Positions 1-8,073 of a stretch of DNA of 41,306 nt are shown in pieces. Made by a program: the position numbers and the translations under genes. This stretch comes from CAYHWE01 sp964360445 (GTDB taxonomy: Bacteria > Patescibacteriota > Patescibacteriia > Patescibacteriales > JAKAJF01). Under the pieces are notes generated by a model. The model worked only from the letters and a program-made list of their open reading frames with translations. It did no database searches and was not told where the DNA came from. Position 1 is the stretch's first letter, and every line of letters starts with the position of its first letter. The stretch is taken from positions 1-41,306 of the forward strand of contig CAYHWE010000005.1 in NCBI GenBank assembly GCA_964360445.1, given 5' to 3'.

Positions 1-893
1 TGGCCTTTTTCGAACTCCTTCAGCGTCGCCGGATTCACGGAATCGAAACCGATGCAATCGATCCTGATATTCGCTTTCCGTTTCAGCTCAAGAAGCCGGG
101 GATGCTTCGCTATTTCTGCCCTCACCTGGCAAGCGGCGAACGGAGTTTTTCCGCTAGCTATTATGCTCGGCAGAAGATCGTTTTCCAGCCTCTTATAATT
201 TCCGGCAAGATTATCGTCTATATAAAAAGCGAAACCGCCTTCCGGTATTTCTTCTATGACCTTCTCGCTGCTCCTGTGTCTGAATTTCTTGCCGAACATG
301 GCGGTAACCGAACAAAAGGTGCAATCAAAAGGACACCCCCTGCTTGTCATCACCGGCCTGATATCGCTTTTTCTATCCTCCTCGACCAAAGACCAGTTTA
401 TAGATGGCAAGTCATTGATGTCTTTGCATAATGCTTGCGGACCGCAGTTAACTACCATTCCGCCTTCCATGAACGACAATCCATTGATCTTTTCAAGTCC
501 GCTTCCCTGCTCGAGAGCTTTGAGGAATGGGACGATCGTGTCATCCGCTTCGCCCCTGAAAACAAAATCGCAATGCTTCAAGGCATCCTCTGCCTCGAAA
601 GTGACATGAGGGCCGCCCATAATTACGATTTTTCCAGCATTCTTCAAAATGTCAGCGATCTCGCATCCTAAAAGATAGGTATTTGTCAGGGTGGAAATGC
701 CGATCACATCGGCTTCCCAAATTATCCTGTCCAAAAACTCATCCGTAATTTTCTTGCGGTAAGCCTTAGCCTTATATCCGGCCTCGCTTACGATAGTTGC
801 GAGCAAGGCGCTACCCCTGATCATTCCCGCTCTATCAAAAACGGTTATGGTGTCAGGCATAGGCTCAACGAAAGCCACGCTATTTATCTTCAA
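1..893 (-). CDS. B12-binding domain radical SAM protein (3' part outside window)
   Basis: About 297 N-terminal residues are visible. An N-terminal cobalamin-binding-like Rossmann region (signatures FVEPMPDT, GGPHVTFEAED) is followed by a radical SAM centre with the CxxxCxxC motif in SRGCPFDCTFCS, then YIDDNLAGNYKR, a typical strand/helix of the SAM barrel. Proteins of this build use a 4Fe-4S cluster and SAM for radical methylation or ring chemistry; the substrate cannot be read here. The start is a TTG: an in-frame stop lies eight codons upstream, no ATG exists between, and AAGGAGG sits five bases before the TTG. A promoter and the typA terminator precede it, so it is probably transcribed on its own. 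Confidence 0.85.
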   Translation of the reverse strand, partial: MKINSVAFVEPMPDTITVFDRAGMIRGSALLATIVSEAGYKAKAYRKKITDEFLDRIIWEADVIGISTLTNTYLLGCEIADILKNAGKIVIMGGPHVTFEAEDALKHCDFVFRGEADDTIVPFLKALEQGSGLEKINGLSFMEGGMVVNCGPQALCKDINDLPSINWSLVEEDRKSDIRPVMTSRGCPFDCTFCSVTAMFGKKFRHRSSEKVIEEIPEGGFAFYIDDNLAGNYKRLENDLLPSIIASGKTPFAACQVRAEIAKHPRLLELKRKANIRIDCIGFDSVNPATLKEFEKG

Positions 894-970
894 ATCCGCC
901 TCCTTAAATTTGTTTTAGTTATATGAATCCCGCTAAAGCAGGAATTGTAAAAGGGCCATAAGATAATCAC

Positions 971-999
971 ATTATGCGACATCTGCTAAAATTAAGCAA
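971..999 (-). promoter_or_regulatory. Sigma-70-like promoter of the radical SAM gene
   Basis: TTGCTT, 17 bases, CATAAT on the minus strand, lying between the typA terminator and the TTG start, with a leader of about 70 bases. The leader holds a small hairpin (CCTGC-TTTA-GCGGG). Sequence match only. Confidence 0.45.
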
Positions 1000-1006
1000 C
1001 AAAACA

Positions 1007-1032
1007 AAAGAGCGGCCCTAAAGCCGCTCTTT
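1007..1032 (-). terminator. Rho-independent terminator of typA
   Basis: Perfect 10-bp stem AAAGAGCGGC/GCCGCTCTTT with a 6-base loop. On the minus strand it runs into TTTTGTTTTG, so it ends typA transcription. Confidence 0.85.
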
Positions 1033-1079
1033 AATAATCAGTGCAATCATAATAATCACGTGCCAATCAGTGGTTCAGA

Positions 1080-2864
1080 CTACTTCCCCCTCATCGCCTT
1101 TACGCGATCCGCTTCTGTCAGATACTGTTTCCTTAAGCGGACGCTCTGCGGAGTGATTTCCAGATATTCGTCATTATTCATTATTTCCAGACCGCGCTCT
1201 AAGAATAATTCCATATGCGGAGTCAGCCTGATCGCCTCGTCAGATCCGGAAGCGCGCACATTTGTCAACTGCTTGCCCTTGATCGGATTTACAGCCAAAT
1301 CATTTCCTTTGGCAACATTACCGATGACCATTCCTTCATAAACTTCGGTATTGGCGCCGATATACAAAGTTCCTCTTTCCTGCAAATTCCATAATGAGAA
1401 AGCTAAAGCCTTTCCGGTCGCCATTGAGATCATAGAACCGACATCATGCTTCTCAATCTCGCCGACATGGGGTTTAAAGCCGACAACGCGGGTGCAAAGG
1501 ATGCCCTCGCCTCTTGTATCAACCATGAATTCTCCTCTGTATCCCAACAATCCGCGGGTCGGGATTTCAAAAATCAATCTTGTATGCCCATGCTCCGGCT
1601 TCATTTCCGTCATAAGACCTTTGCGCTTTGATAATTTTTCGATGACAGTCCCCTGCATTTCATTCGGAATATCGATCGTCACTTCCTCAAACGGTTCGAG
1701 TTTTTTTCCGCCATCTTCCTTGATGATCACTTGCGGCTGTGAAACCTGGATTTCATAACCTTCGCGTCTCATATTTTCAAGCAGGATGGCGATATGCAAT
1801 TCGCCGCGTCCATAAACCTTGTAGTGGTCAGCTGAATCAAAATCAATTTTCAATCCGACGTTGATTTCCAATTCTTTTTCCAGTCTTTCTTTGATTTGGC
1901 GATTAGTAACGAATTTGCCTTCTCGTCCGGCAAAAGGAGAATTGTTTACCAAAAAATTCAAAGAGATCGTCGGTTCATCAATATTGATTGCCGGCAAAGT
2001 TTCCTGTTCCGCATTAACACAAATTGTCTCGCCGATAAAGATATCAGCAAGACCGGCAATGATTGCGATATCGCCCGCTTCAGCTTCTTTGACTTCTTTG
2101 CGTTCAAGGCCTTGGAAAGTAAATAATTTTGTTATCTTCCCCTGGCGAGTTTCACCGGTCGGCTTCCTGACAAAAACATTATCACCAGTCTTGATCCTTC
2201 CTTCGTAAATTCTTCCGATAGCCAAGCGGCCAAGGAAATTGTCATAACCCAAGTTAAAAGGCTGCACTCTGAGAGGCGCATCCACATTAGAAGGAGCCTG
2301 AGGCACTTTTTCCAAAATTACGTCTAATAACGGAGTTAAATCTTTTGATTCATCAGCCAATTTTCTCTTTGCTATGCCATCGCGGCCGATCGCATAAACA
2401 GTCGTGAAATCCAACTGTTCATCAGTCGCGCCCAAATCCATGAATAGTTCGAACACTAAATCGTGCACGGCATCAGGATTTGCCGCCGGCTTATCAATCT
2501 TGTTGATGACTACGATCGGTTTTAGCCCTAACTCAAGAGATTTCTTCAATACGAATTTAGTCTGAGGCATCGGCCCTTCCTGAGCGTCAACGATCAACAA
2601 GACCGAGTCGATCGATCTTAAGACGCGCTCCACTTCCGAACCGAAGTCGGCGTGGCCCGGCGTATCCACGATATTGATTTTCGTATCTTTATAAAAGATT
2701 GAAGTGTTTTTTGAGTAAATCGTGATTCCGCGCTCTTGCTCCAAGGCGTTGCTATCCATACTTACACCTTCTCCAGCCATTCCGGTCTGTCTCATGATGG
2801 CGTCAGTAAGGGTTGTTTTGCCGTGGTCTACGTGCGCGATAATCGCTATGTTTCTGATTTCCAT
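1080..2864 (-). CDS. typA: Ribosome-associated translational GTPase TypA/BipA
   Basis: A 594-aa protein, close to the usual family length of about 600. G1 is AHVDHGKTT (residues 10-18), G3 is DTPGHADF, G4 is NKIDKP. EF-G-like domains follow, and then the family-specific C-terminal domain (RGLLGYRGEF, SLWNLQERGTLYIG). Known role of the family: GTP-dependent binding to the 70S ribosome, important in stress, cold growth and ribosome assembly. The gene stands alone: it has its own terminator and a GC-rich hairpin in its leader. No strong Shine-Dalgarno is seen before the ATG, which is common in this window. Identification is secure. Confidence 0.97.
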   Translation of the reverse strand: MEIRNIAIIAHVDHGKTTLTDAIMRQTGMAGEGVSMDSNALEQERGITIYSKNTSIFYKDTKINIVDTPGHADFGSEVERVLRSIDSVLLIVDAQEGPMPQTKFVLKKSLELGLKPIVVINKIDKPAANPDAVHDLVFELFMDLGATDEQLDFTTVYAIGRDGIAKRKLADESKDLTPLLDVILEKVPQAPSNVDAPLRVQPFNLGYDNFLGRLAIGRIYEGRIKTGDNVFVRKPTGETRQGKITKLFTFQGLERKEVKEAEAGDIAIIAGLADIFIGETICVNAEQETLPAINIDEPTISLNFLVNNSPFAGREGKFVTNRQIKERLEKELEINVGLKIDFDSADHYKVYGRGELHIAILLENMRREGYEIQVSQPQVIIKEDGGKKLEPFEEVTIDIPNEMQGTVIEKLSKRKGLMTEMKPEHGHTRLIFEIPTRGLLGYRGEFMVDTRGEGILCTRVVGFKPHVGEIEKHDVGSMISMATGKALAFSLWNLQERGTLYIGANTEVYEGMVIGNVAKGNDLAVNPIKGKQLTNVRASGSDEAIRLTPHMELFLERGLEIMNNDEYLEITPQSVRLRKQYLTEADRVKAMRGK

Positions 2865-2885
2865 ATAAATTTAACAACTTTTTTA

Positions 2886-2912
2886 TCCGCCAGCCGGCGG
2901 AGCCAGCCGGCA
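2886..2912. repeat. GC-rich palindromic intergenic repeat in the typA leader
   Basis: TCCGCC-AGCC-GGCGGA forms a perfect 6-bp hairpin, followed by a second AGCCGGC unit. Short GC-rich palindromes of this kind are typical intergenic repeats in Patescibacteria contigs (recalled, not searched). It lies in the untranslated leader of typA and could affect its expression. Confidence 0.5.
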
Positions 2913-3028
2913 GATTAACAGTTCTAAAAAAATTACTTGTAAATAAAAAATCTGCCCGTTTCCAGCAGAGTGGTTTTTTCTTAGCTATATAATAATACAA
3001 AGGCTGAAAAATGTCAAATTAATTAAAA

Positions 3029-3048
3029 AGCGCCTAACATCAGGCGCT
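3029..3048 (-). terminator. Terminator of the 98-aa orphan gene
   Basis: AGCGCCT/AGGCGCT stem (7 bp, 6-base loop) followed on the minus strand by TTTTTAATT. Confidence 0.75.
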
Positions 3049-3060
3049 CTATTTCTTCTT

Positions 3061-3357
3061 TCATTCTTTTACCAATTTCCTTCGCTTCAGCTCCTCCGCA
3101 ACCATGTCATAAAATAACGTTCTCACCTGCCAAAAGCCAGGATGGTCTCTGTTTATATGCGTAAACAGCTTCTCATCCGACATCCTGCGCACCCTCGTCC
3201 GCATCTTTTCAATTCTTATCTTATTATAAGGACAAGAAGCGACTTTTTCCGCAAGATCCAAATATCTCAACAGGCTTATAAAATTGCTTTCAACAAGATA
3301 TTCATCCAAATCTGAGCCTGTGTTGGTCCTGAGAGGCAAGTAAATTACTTTCTCCAT
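3061..3357 (-). CDS. Small protein of unknown function (98 aa)
   Basis: Not recognised. The start is well supported: GGAGGTG lies seven bases before the ATG. The protein is mostly helical and basic towards the C-terminus (KLFTHINRDHPGFWQVRTLFYDM, ELKRRKLVKE), with no signal peptide or membrane segment, so a cytosolic role is likely. It is a single-gene unit bounded by its own terminator. It belongs to a set of small orphans in this window (also near 11.4, 33.8, 38.2 and 39.3 kb) that share a strong GGAGG ribosome site and a terminator at or just behind the stop codon. Confidence 0.75.
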   Translation of the reverse strand: MEKVIYLPLRTNTGSDLDEYLVESNFISLLRYLDLAEKVASCPYNKIRIEKMRTRVRRMSDEKLFTHINRDHPGFWQVRTLFYDMVAEELKRRKLVKE

Positions 3358-3491
3358 AATCCACCTCCGAATATTTAAAGAGCAAATTTATATTACTTTT
3401 TTCTTTGCTTATTGTTTCAAGCTCACGGACAAATTAACAACATTTTTCTTTTCAAAAAATCCAATGTAATCTTACATTATCAATTTAATCA

Positions 3492-4265
3492 TTATTTTTC
3501 AACCACGATCATAACCTTTTCCATCTTCTCAATCGGTTCATGATAACCGGTTGCGTAATTTTGTATGGCGCGGAAAAGCGTATCTTCCGGATAACGGTAT
3601 TTCTGTCCTTGCCTTGTGCCCGGATCATTTGTTATGAATTTTTTCGCATCATAATCATAGCCGATGACAACAAGCATATGTCTTTCCGGTCCCGGGGGCG
3701 TAAAATTCGGATTATCCAAGAGCTGGCCATCAGTCGGCACGATGACTAGATTCCCCTTTTCCAACTCTTTTATGATGTCAGCTTTAGCAATATATTTTTC
3801 CAGGCGCGCTTTATCATATCCGAAGTAACCGCTTATTATCCTTTTCAAAGTATCTTCAGCCGAAGTATCGCGATATTCGCCGAACTCGTCCGTCTGGTAC
3901 TTGGAAATTTTCAAAATTTCTTCTTTCGCCTCGGCCAAAGTAAAGCTCTCGCCTAACGCCCACTTTATGGCAATCAACGCGGAAGCCTCTTCGCACGCGT
4001 CCTGCTGGCGCGGATCATTCCATTCCCCGAATGGCGCCTGCGCAGCAAAAGAAACATTTTTAATAAGGAGCTCTCCGGTTTTTACCTCTTCTTTCTGAAT
4101 TTCTTTTACGGGAACGGCAGGAAGCGTGTTCTGATTTTTCTCTGTTTCCTGTTTTTGCTCAACTGCAGTCTCCTTTTGTTCAACCGCAAAATCGCCTTCA
4201 TTGATAAAGTTGAAGCCAAAAATGAGAAACAATATGAAAATTACTGGAAACAGATACCTCTTCAT
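3492..4265 (-). CDS. Membrane-anchored C39-like cysteine peptidase
   Basis: 257 aa from the chosen start. An N-terminal hydrophobic segment (YLFPVIFILFLIFGF) is a signal anchor, followed by a charged Q/E/K linker and a papain-like C39_2 domain. The likely catalytic Cys is in QQDACEEAS (about residue 90), the His in ERHMLVVIGYD (about 195), and the Asn/Asp in ITNDPGT (about 211). The domain would face outside the membrane; the substrate is unknown. An in-frame ATG 21 bases upstream is rejected because a near-consensus promoter (TTGAAT-17-TATAAT) ends nine bases before the ATG used here, so the mRNA should begin almost at that codon. It diverges from the sigma-factor gene. Confidence 0.8.
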   Translation of the reverse strand: MKRYLFPVIFILFLIFGFNFINEGDFAVEQKETAVEQKQETEKNQNTLPAVPVKEIQKEEVKTGELLIKNVSFAAQAPFGEWNDPRQQDACEEASALIAIKWALGESFTLAEAKEEILKISKYQTDEFGEYRDTSAEDTLKRIISGYFGYDKARLEKYIAKADIIKELEKGNLVIVPTDGQLLDNPNFTPPGPERHMLVVIGYDYDAKKFITNDPGTRQGQKYRYPEDTLFRAIQNYATGYHEPIEKMEKVMIVVEK

Positions 4266-4274
4266 AGCCAGGCA

Positions 4275-4303
4275 ATTATAGCACATAAAACCGGCGGATT
4301 CAA
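4275..4303 (-). promoter_or_regulatory. Promoter giving a near-leaderless peptidase mRNA
   Basis: TTGAAT, 17 bases, TATAAT on the minus strand. The -10 box ends nine bases before the ATG at 4265, which places the start site within a few bases of the start codon and decides which ATG is used. Confidence 0.75.
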
Positions 4304-4317
4304 CAATAAAGTTTTTA

Positions 4318-4346
4318 TTGACTTAAATGTTATTTTAAGTTATAGT
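4318..4346 (+). promoter_or_regulatory. Promoter of the long sigma-70 factor gene
   Basis: TTGACT, 17 bases, TATAGT on the plus strand. Its -35 box lies only 14 bases from the -35 box of the divergent peptidase promoter, so the two could be regulated together. The leader is about 60 bases. Confidence 0.65.
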
Positions 4347-4415
4347 TTTAAGGAAAATTACGCTCTTTTTACATAAAAATATAAAAAATAACCTTTTTAT
4401 TTAGTGGAGGATAAA

Positions 4416-6110
4416 ATGGAGCTGGACACACTTTCTGCGGAAATCCTTCAACACTTTCCAGAATTAAAAGACTTAAAACAACCGGATCTGTTCACAATCG
4501 CAAAAGCAATAAGGAAACTTGGCCGATTAAAAAATAAGAAACTGAAAGAATCGGCCAAACAGGAGAAAAGAGATCAAAGAAAAGCTGAAAGACTTGCCAA
4601 GCAGGAAAAAAGGAACAACCTCTCAGTCCAAGGGGAAGAAGAAGGCATAGCCGCCCAAGAAAAAAAGCAAAAAGAAGAAGAAAAAAGACAAGAAGCCTTA
4701 AGAGAACATAAAGAAAGAATAACGAAACTCATAGAGGAAACAACCGACGAGCCAGTCAGGGCCAAGCTTCTCGGAATTAAAGAAAAATGGGAAACATTGA
4801 ATTCGGCTAAGCTGGAAAAGGAAAAAGAGAAACTTTTGGCCAAGCTTCATGGATTAAAATCAGCTAAAACAAAACAAAATGCATTGGACAGGATGGATAA
4901 CACTCTGCTCAAGGCAGAAATCGTGCTCAATAAAAAGCTGGAGAAAAGACTTACGCGCCTTAACAATACTTTGGAAAAAAACCATTCCGACCAACTCGTT
5001 AAGAAAAAATCGAAACTGGAAAAAAAATTGGGACAGCAATATCAAAAAAAGGCACCTGCGCTCCCATCATTTTCCGGAGGAATAAAACCAAGGCGAAAAC
5101 AAGCATCAGCTCTCAAGAAAAAAGAAGCAAAGCCAAGGATTCCGAGGCAAAAACACAAAACTTCCGAGCCGATTGATCCTGAGCTAAAAAAACAAAGGAA
5201 AGAAAAGTCGAAATCAAAAGCAAGAAATAAGGAAAAGCAAAAAGAAGACGATTTTGTTGCAGACTCAGTCAACATTTATCTGAAAGAAATAAAAAAATTC
5301 AAGCTTTTAAACCGAGAGGAGGAAATAAAACTTTCAGAAGAAATCAAGCGAGGCAACAAGGAATCTCTGAAAAGACTGGTGGAACATAATCTGAGGCTAG
5401 TTGTTAATATAGCCAAAAGATTATTGCACACTGGTGTCAAGATGGCCGATTTAATCCAATATGGCAATATGGGTCTCATGAAAGCCGCGGAAAGATTTGA
5501 TGCCAGGGCCAAATTTTCTACTTACGCCACATTCTGGATCAAGCAAGCAATATACAGAAAAATAACGGATAACGAAGGCTCAATAATACGCTTCCCTGTC
5601 CACCGGCAAGATCAGATAAACAAGTTAAACAAAAACCGCTACGAATTAACTAAAAAACTGTGCAGAGCGCCTTACGACGAGGAGCTTGCCGATTACATGG
5701 GCCTTACAGAAGAAAAATTTCTTAAGGTCAAGGAATTGGCGCAAAGCAGAGTCATTTCCTTGGAGGAGCCTCTCAGGAGTTCATCCAGCAACCCAGAAAA
5801 AAGAACCAATCAAGATGTAATAGCGGACACGCTTCACGCAAACCCAGAAGAAGAGGCGCAAGATTCAAATCTTTTAGACTTCCTGGGAGAAGAAATTGAA
5901 ATCGCCTTATCCCTACTTAAACCTCGAGCACGTTTTGTTATAGAAAAAAGATTTTTAAGTTCGGAAAACACCCTGGAAGAGATTGGTAAAGAGCTCAAGA
6001 TAACACGCGAGAGGATCCGCCAAATTGAAGAAAAAGCTTTAGGCAGATTAAAGAGATACTTTCTCAAACAAACTAAAAAGGGGGAGATGTTGAAAAAATT
6101 ACTGGCATAG
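4416..6110 (+). CDS. Sigma-70 family factor with long charged N-terminal extension
   Basis: 564 aa. Residues 1 to about 275 are a Lys/Glu-rich, coiled-coil-like segment with no resemblance to sigma region 1.1. The rest is a sigma-70 core: region 1.2/2.1 (NIYLKEIKKFKLLNREEE), region 2 (HNLRLVVNIAKRL, DLIQYGNMGLMKAAERFD, FSTYATFWIKQAIYRKI), region 3, and region 4 with a helix-turn-helix (TLEEIGKELKITRERIRQIE). Region 2.3-2.4 differs from housekeeping RpoD, which suggests an alternative or group 2 factor (inference). The GTG at 4404 is part of the GTGGAGG ribosome site, which lies five bases before the true ATG. The stop codon lies inside a terminator hairpin. Confidence 0.88.
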   Translation: MELDTLSAEILQHFPELKDLKQPDLFTIAKAIRKLGRLKNKKLKESAKQEKRDQRKAERLAKQEKRNNLSVQGEEEGIAAQEKKQKEEEKRQEALREHKERITKLIEETTDEPVRAKLLGIKEKWETLNSAKLEKEKEKLLAKLHGLKSAKTKQNALDRMDNTLLKAEIVLNKKLEKRLTRLNNTLEKNHSDQLVKKKSKLEKKLGQQYQKKAPALPSFSGGIKPRRKQASALKKKEAKPRIPRQKHKTSEPIDPELKKQRKEKSKSKARNKEKQKEDDFVADSVNIYLKEIKKFKLLNREEEIKLSEEIKRGNKESLKRLVEHNLRLVVNIAKRLLHTGVKMADLIQYGNMGLMKAAERFDARAKFSTYATFWIKQAIYRKITDNEGSIIRFPVHRQDQINKLNKNRYELTKKLCRAPYDEELADYMGLTEEKFLKVKELAQSRVISLEEPLRSSSSNPEKRTNQDVIADTLHANPEEEAQDSNLLDFLGEEIEIALSLLKPRARFVIEKRFLSSENTLEEIGKELKITRERIRQIEEKALGRLKRYFLKQTKKGEMLKKLLA

Positions 6111-6131
6111 GATTCCCTGTGCCAGTTTTTA
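6101..6131. terminator. Bidirectional terminator between the sigma factor and metallopeptidase genes
   Basis: ACTGGCA/TGCCAGT stem with an inner AGG/CCT, then TTTTTT on the plus strand. It serves the sigma gene and sits at the 3' end of the convergent metallopeptidase gene. Confidence 0.7.
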
Positions 6132-6680
6132 TATCATCCTTATTTCTTTGACCCTCTCCCTATAATCCGGGATCGTTTTCTCGACCAATTTCCAGAATCT
6201 TTTTGAGTGATTGAATTCGCCAAGATGGCATAATTCGTGGACGATTATATAATCGGCGCATCCTTTCGGGATCAAGGCCAGCTTGAAATTGAAATTCAGA
6301 TTCTTGTTCACGGAACAGCTCCCCCATTTTGATCTTTGGTTTTTTATGAAAATCTTGTTGAATTTAAAATCGTAAGACTTATTGAAAAAATCCAGCCTTT
6401 CCAGGATCATCCTGCGCGCTTCTTTTTTGTATTCATGGAAATCATATCGCCCGTCCCTCAATATCGGTGTTTTCTGGTTTTTGTAAAAAGAAACCTTTTC
6501 CAGGATCCAATCGCTCTTTTCTCTTAAAAATTTTTCCGCAATCTTTTCCGGCAAACGATAAGGCAGTGTGACGGAAACTTTCGCGTCATAATTTACACAT
6601 AGCCTTATATGCCTTGCCCGCCTGCTTTTATTTAAAGCATATTCTATTTCCCGGTCTTTGATCTTTATTCTTCTGAACAT
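6129..6680 (-). CDS. YgjP-like (DUF45/M48-type) zinc metallopeptidase
   Basis: 183 aa. Zinc motif HELCH at residues 148-152 and a further His in FNHSKRFW (158). The upstream block RSKWGSCSVNKNLNFNFKL matches the family signature (KxRWGSC...NWRL). Known family: YgjP/WLM-like peptidases; cellular substrates are poorly defined. The start overlaps the end of the PP2C phosphatase gene by 16 bases, so translational coupling is likely, and the two form an operon with the DUF1059 gene upstream. No membrane segment is seen, so it is probably cytosolic. Confidence 0.85.
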   Translation of the reverse strand: MFRRIKIKDREIEYALNKSRRARHIRLCVNYDAKVSVTLPYRLPEKIAEKFLREKSDWILEKVSFYKNQKTPILRDGRYDFHEYKKEARRMILERLDFFNKSYDFKFNKIFIKNQRSKWGSCSVNKNLNFNFKLALIPKGCADYIIVHELCHLGEFNHSKRFWKLVEKTIPDYRERVKEIRMI

Positions 6681-7435
6681 AATATTCCTCCCCTGAATTC
6701 ATCATCAGGATTTAATTTTATCAACACGAATGTCACATTGTCCTCCCCTCCCCTTAAGAATACTTCCTTTTTCAAAATAGTAGAAGCGGCCTTCGCGTTC
6801 TGCGCATCTTTTATCAGTTCAAAAATGCGGTCATTATCCAAGATATCAAACAATCCGTCCGTTCCTATCAGTATCCATTTGTCGCTCGCAGATAAGGTGT
6901 AGAACCCGAGGTCAGGCGCGCAGATGACGCCGACATCCTTGAAATACGCGTCTCCCAGAGTCCTTGTCGGCATAAGGCCTATGCCGCCCTTATAAACATA
7001 CGGGGGAATAACGATCCCGCCGTATCTCGCTATGCGCTCTCTTTCTTCCGGATCATCAAGGCGATGGTCTTCTGTCAGCTGCATCGTCCCGCAGGCGCCG
7101 ATGATCACCAATCTTGCGTCCCCTGAGTTGGCGTAGAATATTTTTGAATTGCGCAGATAAAAATTTACTGCTACCGTTCCCGATTCCTGGGCAAGCAGAT
7201 TTTCAGAAATCTTTTCATAGGCATTCTTGAAGGCCTCCAGCTCGTTTTCACCGCCGCCCAATTTTTCAAAAAATATCTTATAGATATTGTCGCGCGCGTA
7301 TTCGACCGCGAAATTCCCGATATGTCCGTCATAAACCCCGCAGAATATCTCGCATTCTGAAATGATATCCAAAAAATAAGCATCTTCCAGGGCATCCCTT
7401 TTATTGATTTCAGAAACAACGGCAAAATCTTTCAT
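6665..7435 (-). CDS. PP2C-family serine/threonine protein phosphatase
   Basis: 256 aa, the usual size for a stand-alone bacterial PP2C/Stp domain. Metal-binding residues are visible: Asp in VYDGHIG (D36), SGDAR, GTDGLFD, and the final GEDNVTFVLI. The protein dephosphorylates Ser/Thr residues using Mn/Mg. No Hanks-type kinase is in this window, so its partner is elsewhere or absent. It lies nine bases after the DUF1059 gene and overlaps the metallopeptidase gene. All motifs are intact, so it should be active. Confidence 0.92.
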   Translation of the reverse strand: MKDFAVVSEINKRDALEDAYFLDIISECEIFCGVYDGHIGNFAVEYARDNIYKIFFEKLGGGENELEAFKNAYEKISENLLAQESGTVAVNFYLRNSKIFYANSGDARLVIIGACGTMQLTEDHRLDDPEERERIARYGGIVIPPYVYKGGIGLMPTRTLGDAYFKDVGVICAPDLGFYTLSASDKWILIGTDGLFDILDNDRIFELIKDAQNAKAASTILKKEVFLRGGEDNVTFVLIKLNPDDEFRGGILCSEE

Positions 7436-7444
7436 ACATGGTTT

Positions 7445-7639
7445 TTATCTTTTATTCCTTATATCCCTCATCATCGTTTTCTTGATATCTTCAGGGGACA
7501 TATTTTTCATCTCCAGCCATTCCATCGGGTGCTCCGTTTTATGATGATCGGCCATCTTCCTTATGACTTCGTCAACAGTCTCCCCCTTTGCTATGAAAGG
7601 GCAATTCGACCCCATGTCCCTGCAAGATAATGTTTTCAT
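7445..7639 (-). CDS. DUF1059 small protein, copy 1
   Basis: 64 aa. The pattern CPFIAKGETVDEVIRKMADHH...H matches DUF1059 (C-x-F-x-A-x-G-x-T-x2-EV...H). Function is unknown; conserved Cys and His residues could bind a metal (inference). First gene of a minus-strand run with PP2C and the YgjP-like peptidase, about 80 bases downstream of the terminator of structured RNA copy A, so it could be controlled by read-through of that RNA. Two further DUF1059 genes are in the window (15.2 and 27.1 kb). Confidence 0.85.
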   Translation of the reverse strand: MKTLSCRDMGSNCPFIAKGETVDEVIRKMADHHKTEHPMEWLEMKNMSPEDIKKTMMRDIRNKR

Positions 7640-7718
7640 ATGTTTTTTGATTTATTTTCATCACGCCGCCCGCGAACGGCATGACTCATATTATTTTATG
7701 ATTTCAAATGGATGGAAT

Positions 7719-7876
7719 AAAAAAAACCGACTGGCAATCAATATATCCTAAGATAACTTAAGACACATTGATTAATAGTCGGTTTCGCCACTAGCTCCCC
7801 GCAAGAATAAACGGCGGCCAAAAATCGATCTCCTCCTACGGATCACGGCTCCTATTAATATTTGGGTTAAAAAGAT
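7719..7876 (-). ncRNA. Structured RNA copy A, riboswitch-like, unknown class
   Basis: Read on the minus strand, a conserved core (TTAATAGGAGC, GTGATCCGT, CGGGGAGCTAG, GGCGAAACCGACT) is shared with copy B at 17.1-17.25 kb. Helix H2 pairs 7834-7841 with 7799-7806, and H3 pairs 7811-7816 with 7786-7791; they interleave, which makes a pseudoknot. The RNA ends in a strong terminator (7726-7742 with 7767-7783) followed by eight U. The 5' end (7852-7859) pairs perfectly with 7771-7778, part of the terminator left arm, so the two folds exclude each other. It has its own promoter. I do not recognise the class. It could be a riboswitch for the DUF1059/PP2C operon or a free small RNA. Confidence 0.7.
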
Positions 7877-7882
7877 AAAAAG

Positions 7883-7911
7883 AAATTATCACGCCCTCCC
7901 ATTCTTGTAAA
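7883..7911 (-). promoter_or_regulatory. Extended -10 promoter of structured RNA copy A
   Basis: TTTACA, 17 bases, TAATTT with TG one base upstream of the -10 (minus strand). The same arrangement, with the same spacing to GTGATAA, precedes copy B. Confidence 0.65.
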
Positions 7912-7948
7912 GGAGCGGGGACTGGAAAACCTGTGGAAATATCAGCAC

Positions 7949-7977
7949 TTGACGTTCGTTTTTTGTTCGCATATAAT
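7949..7977 (+). promoter_or_regulatory. Promoter of lexA
   Basis: TTGACG, 17 bases, TATAAT. The spacer carries a direct repeat GTTCG-TTTTTT-GTTCG. No classical CGAAC-N4-GTTCG or CTG-N10-CAG SOS box was found. The leader is about 107 bases. Confidence 0.7.
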
Positions 7978-8002
7978 AATATTATAATATAATTCGAATC
8001 TA

Positions 8003-8073
8003 CAAATCATATTCTAATGCCCCAAATCATATTAAAATTATTCGAGGCATTCGGATACTGATTCTAGGCATTC
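8003..8073 (+). repeat. Paired direct repeats in the lexA leader, candidate operators
   Basis: CAAATCATATT occurs at 8003 and 8023 (20-base period) and AGGCATTC at 8045 and 8066 (21-base period). AATGCC between them is the inverse of GGCATT. Repeats two helical turns apart between a promoter and a repressor gene are suggestive of operator sites; no protein is assigned. Confidence 0.4.

Noticed and set aside
7719..7860. Fluoride, hammerhead or c-di-GMP-II identity for the structured RNA
   Set aside because: GGCGAAACC and GGCTCCTA on opposite strands recall these classes, but the required cores (CTGATGA, the fluoride pseudoknot order, the c-di-GMP-II core) are absent.
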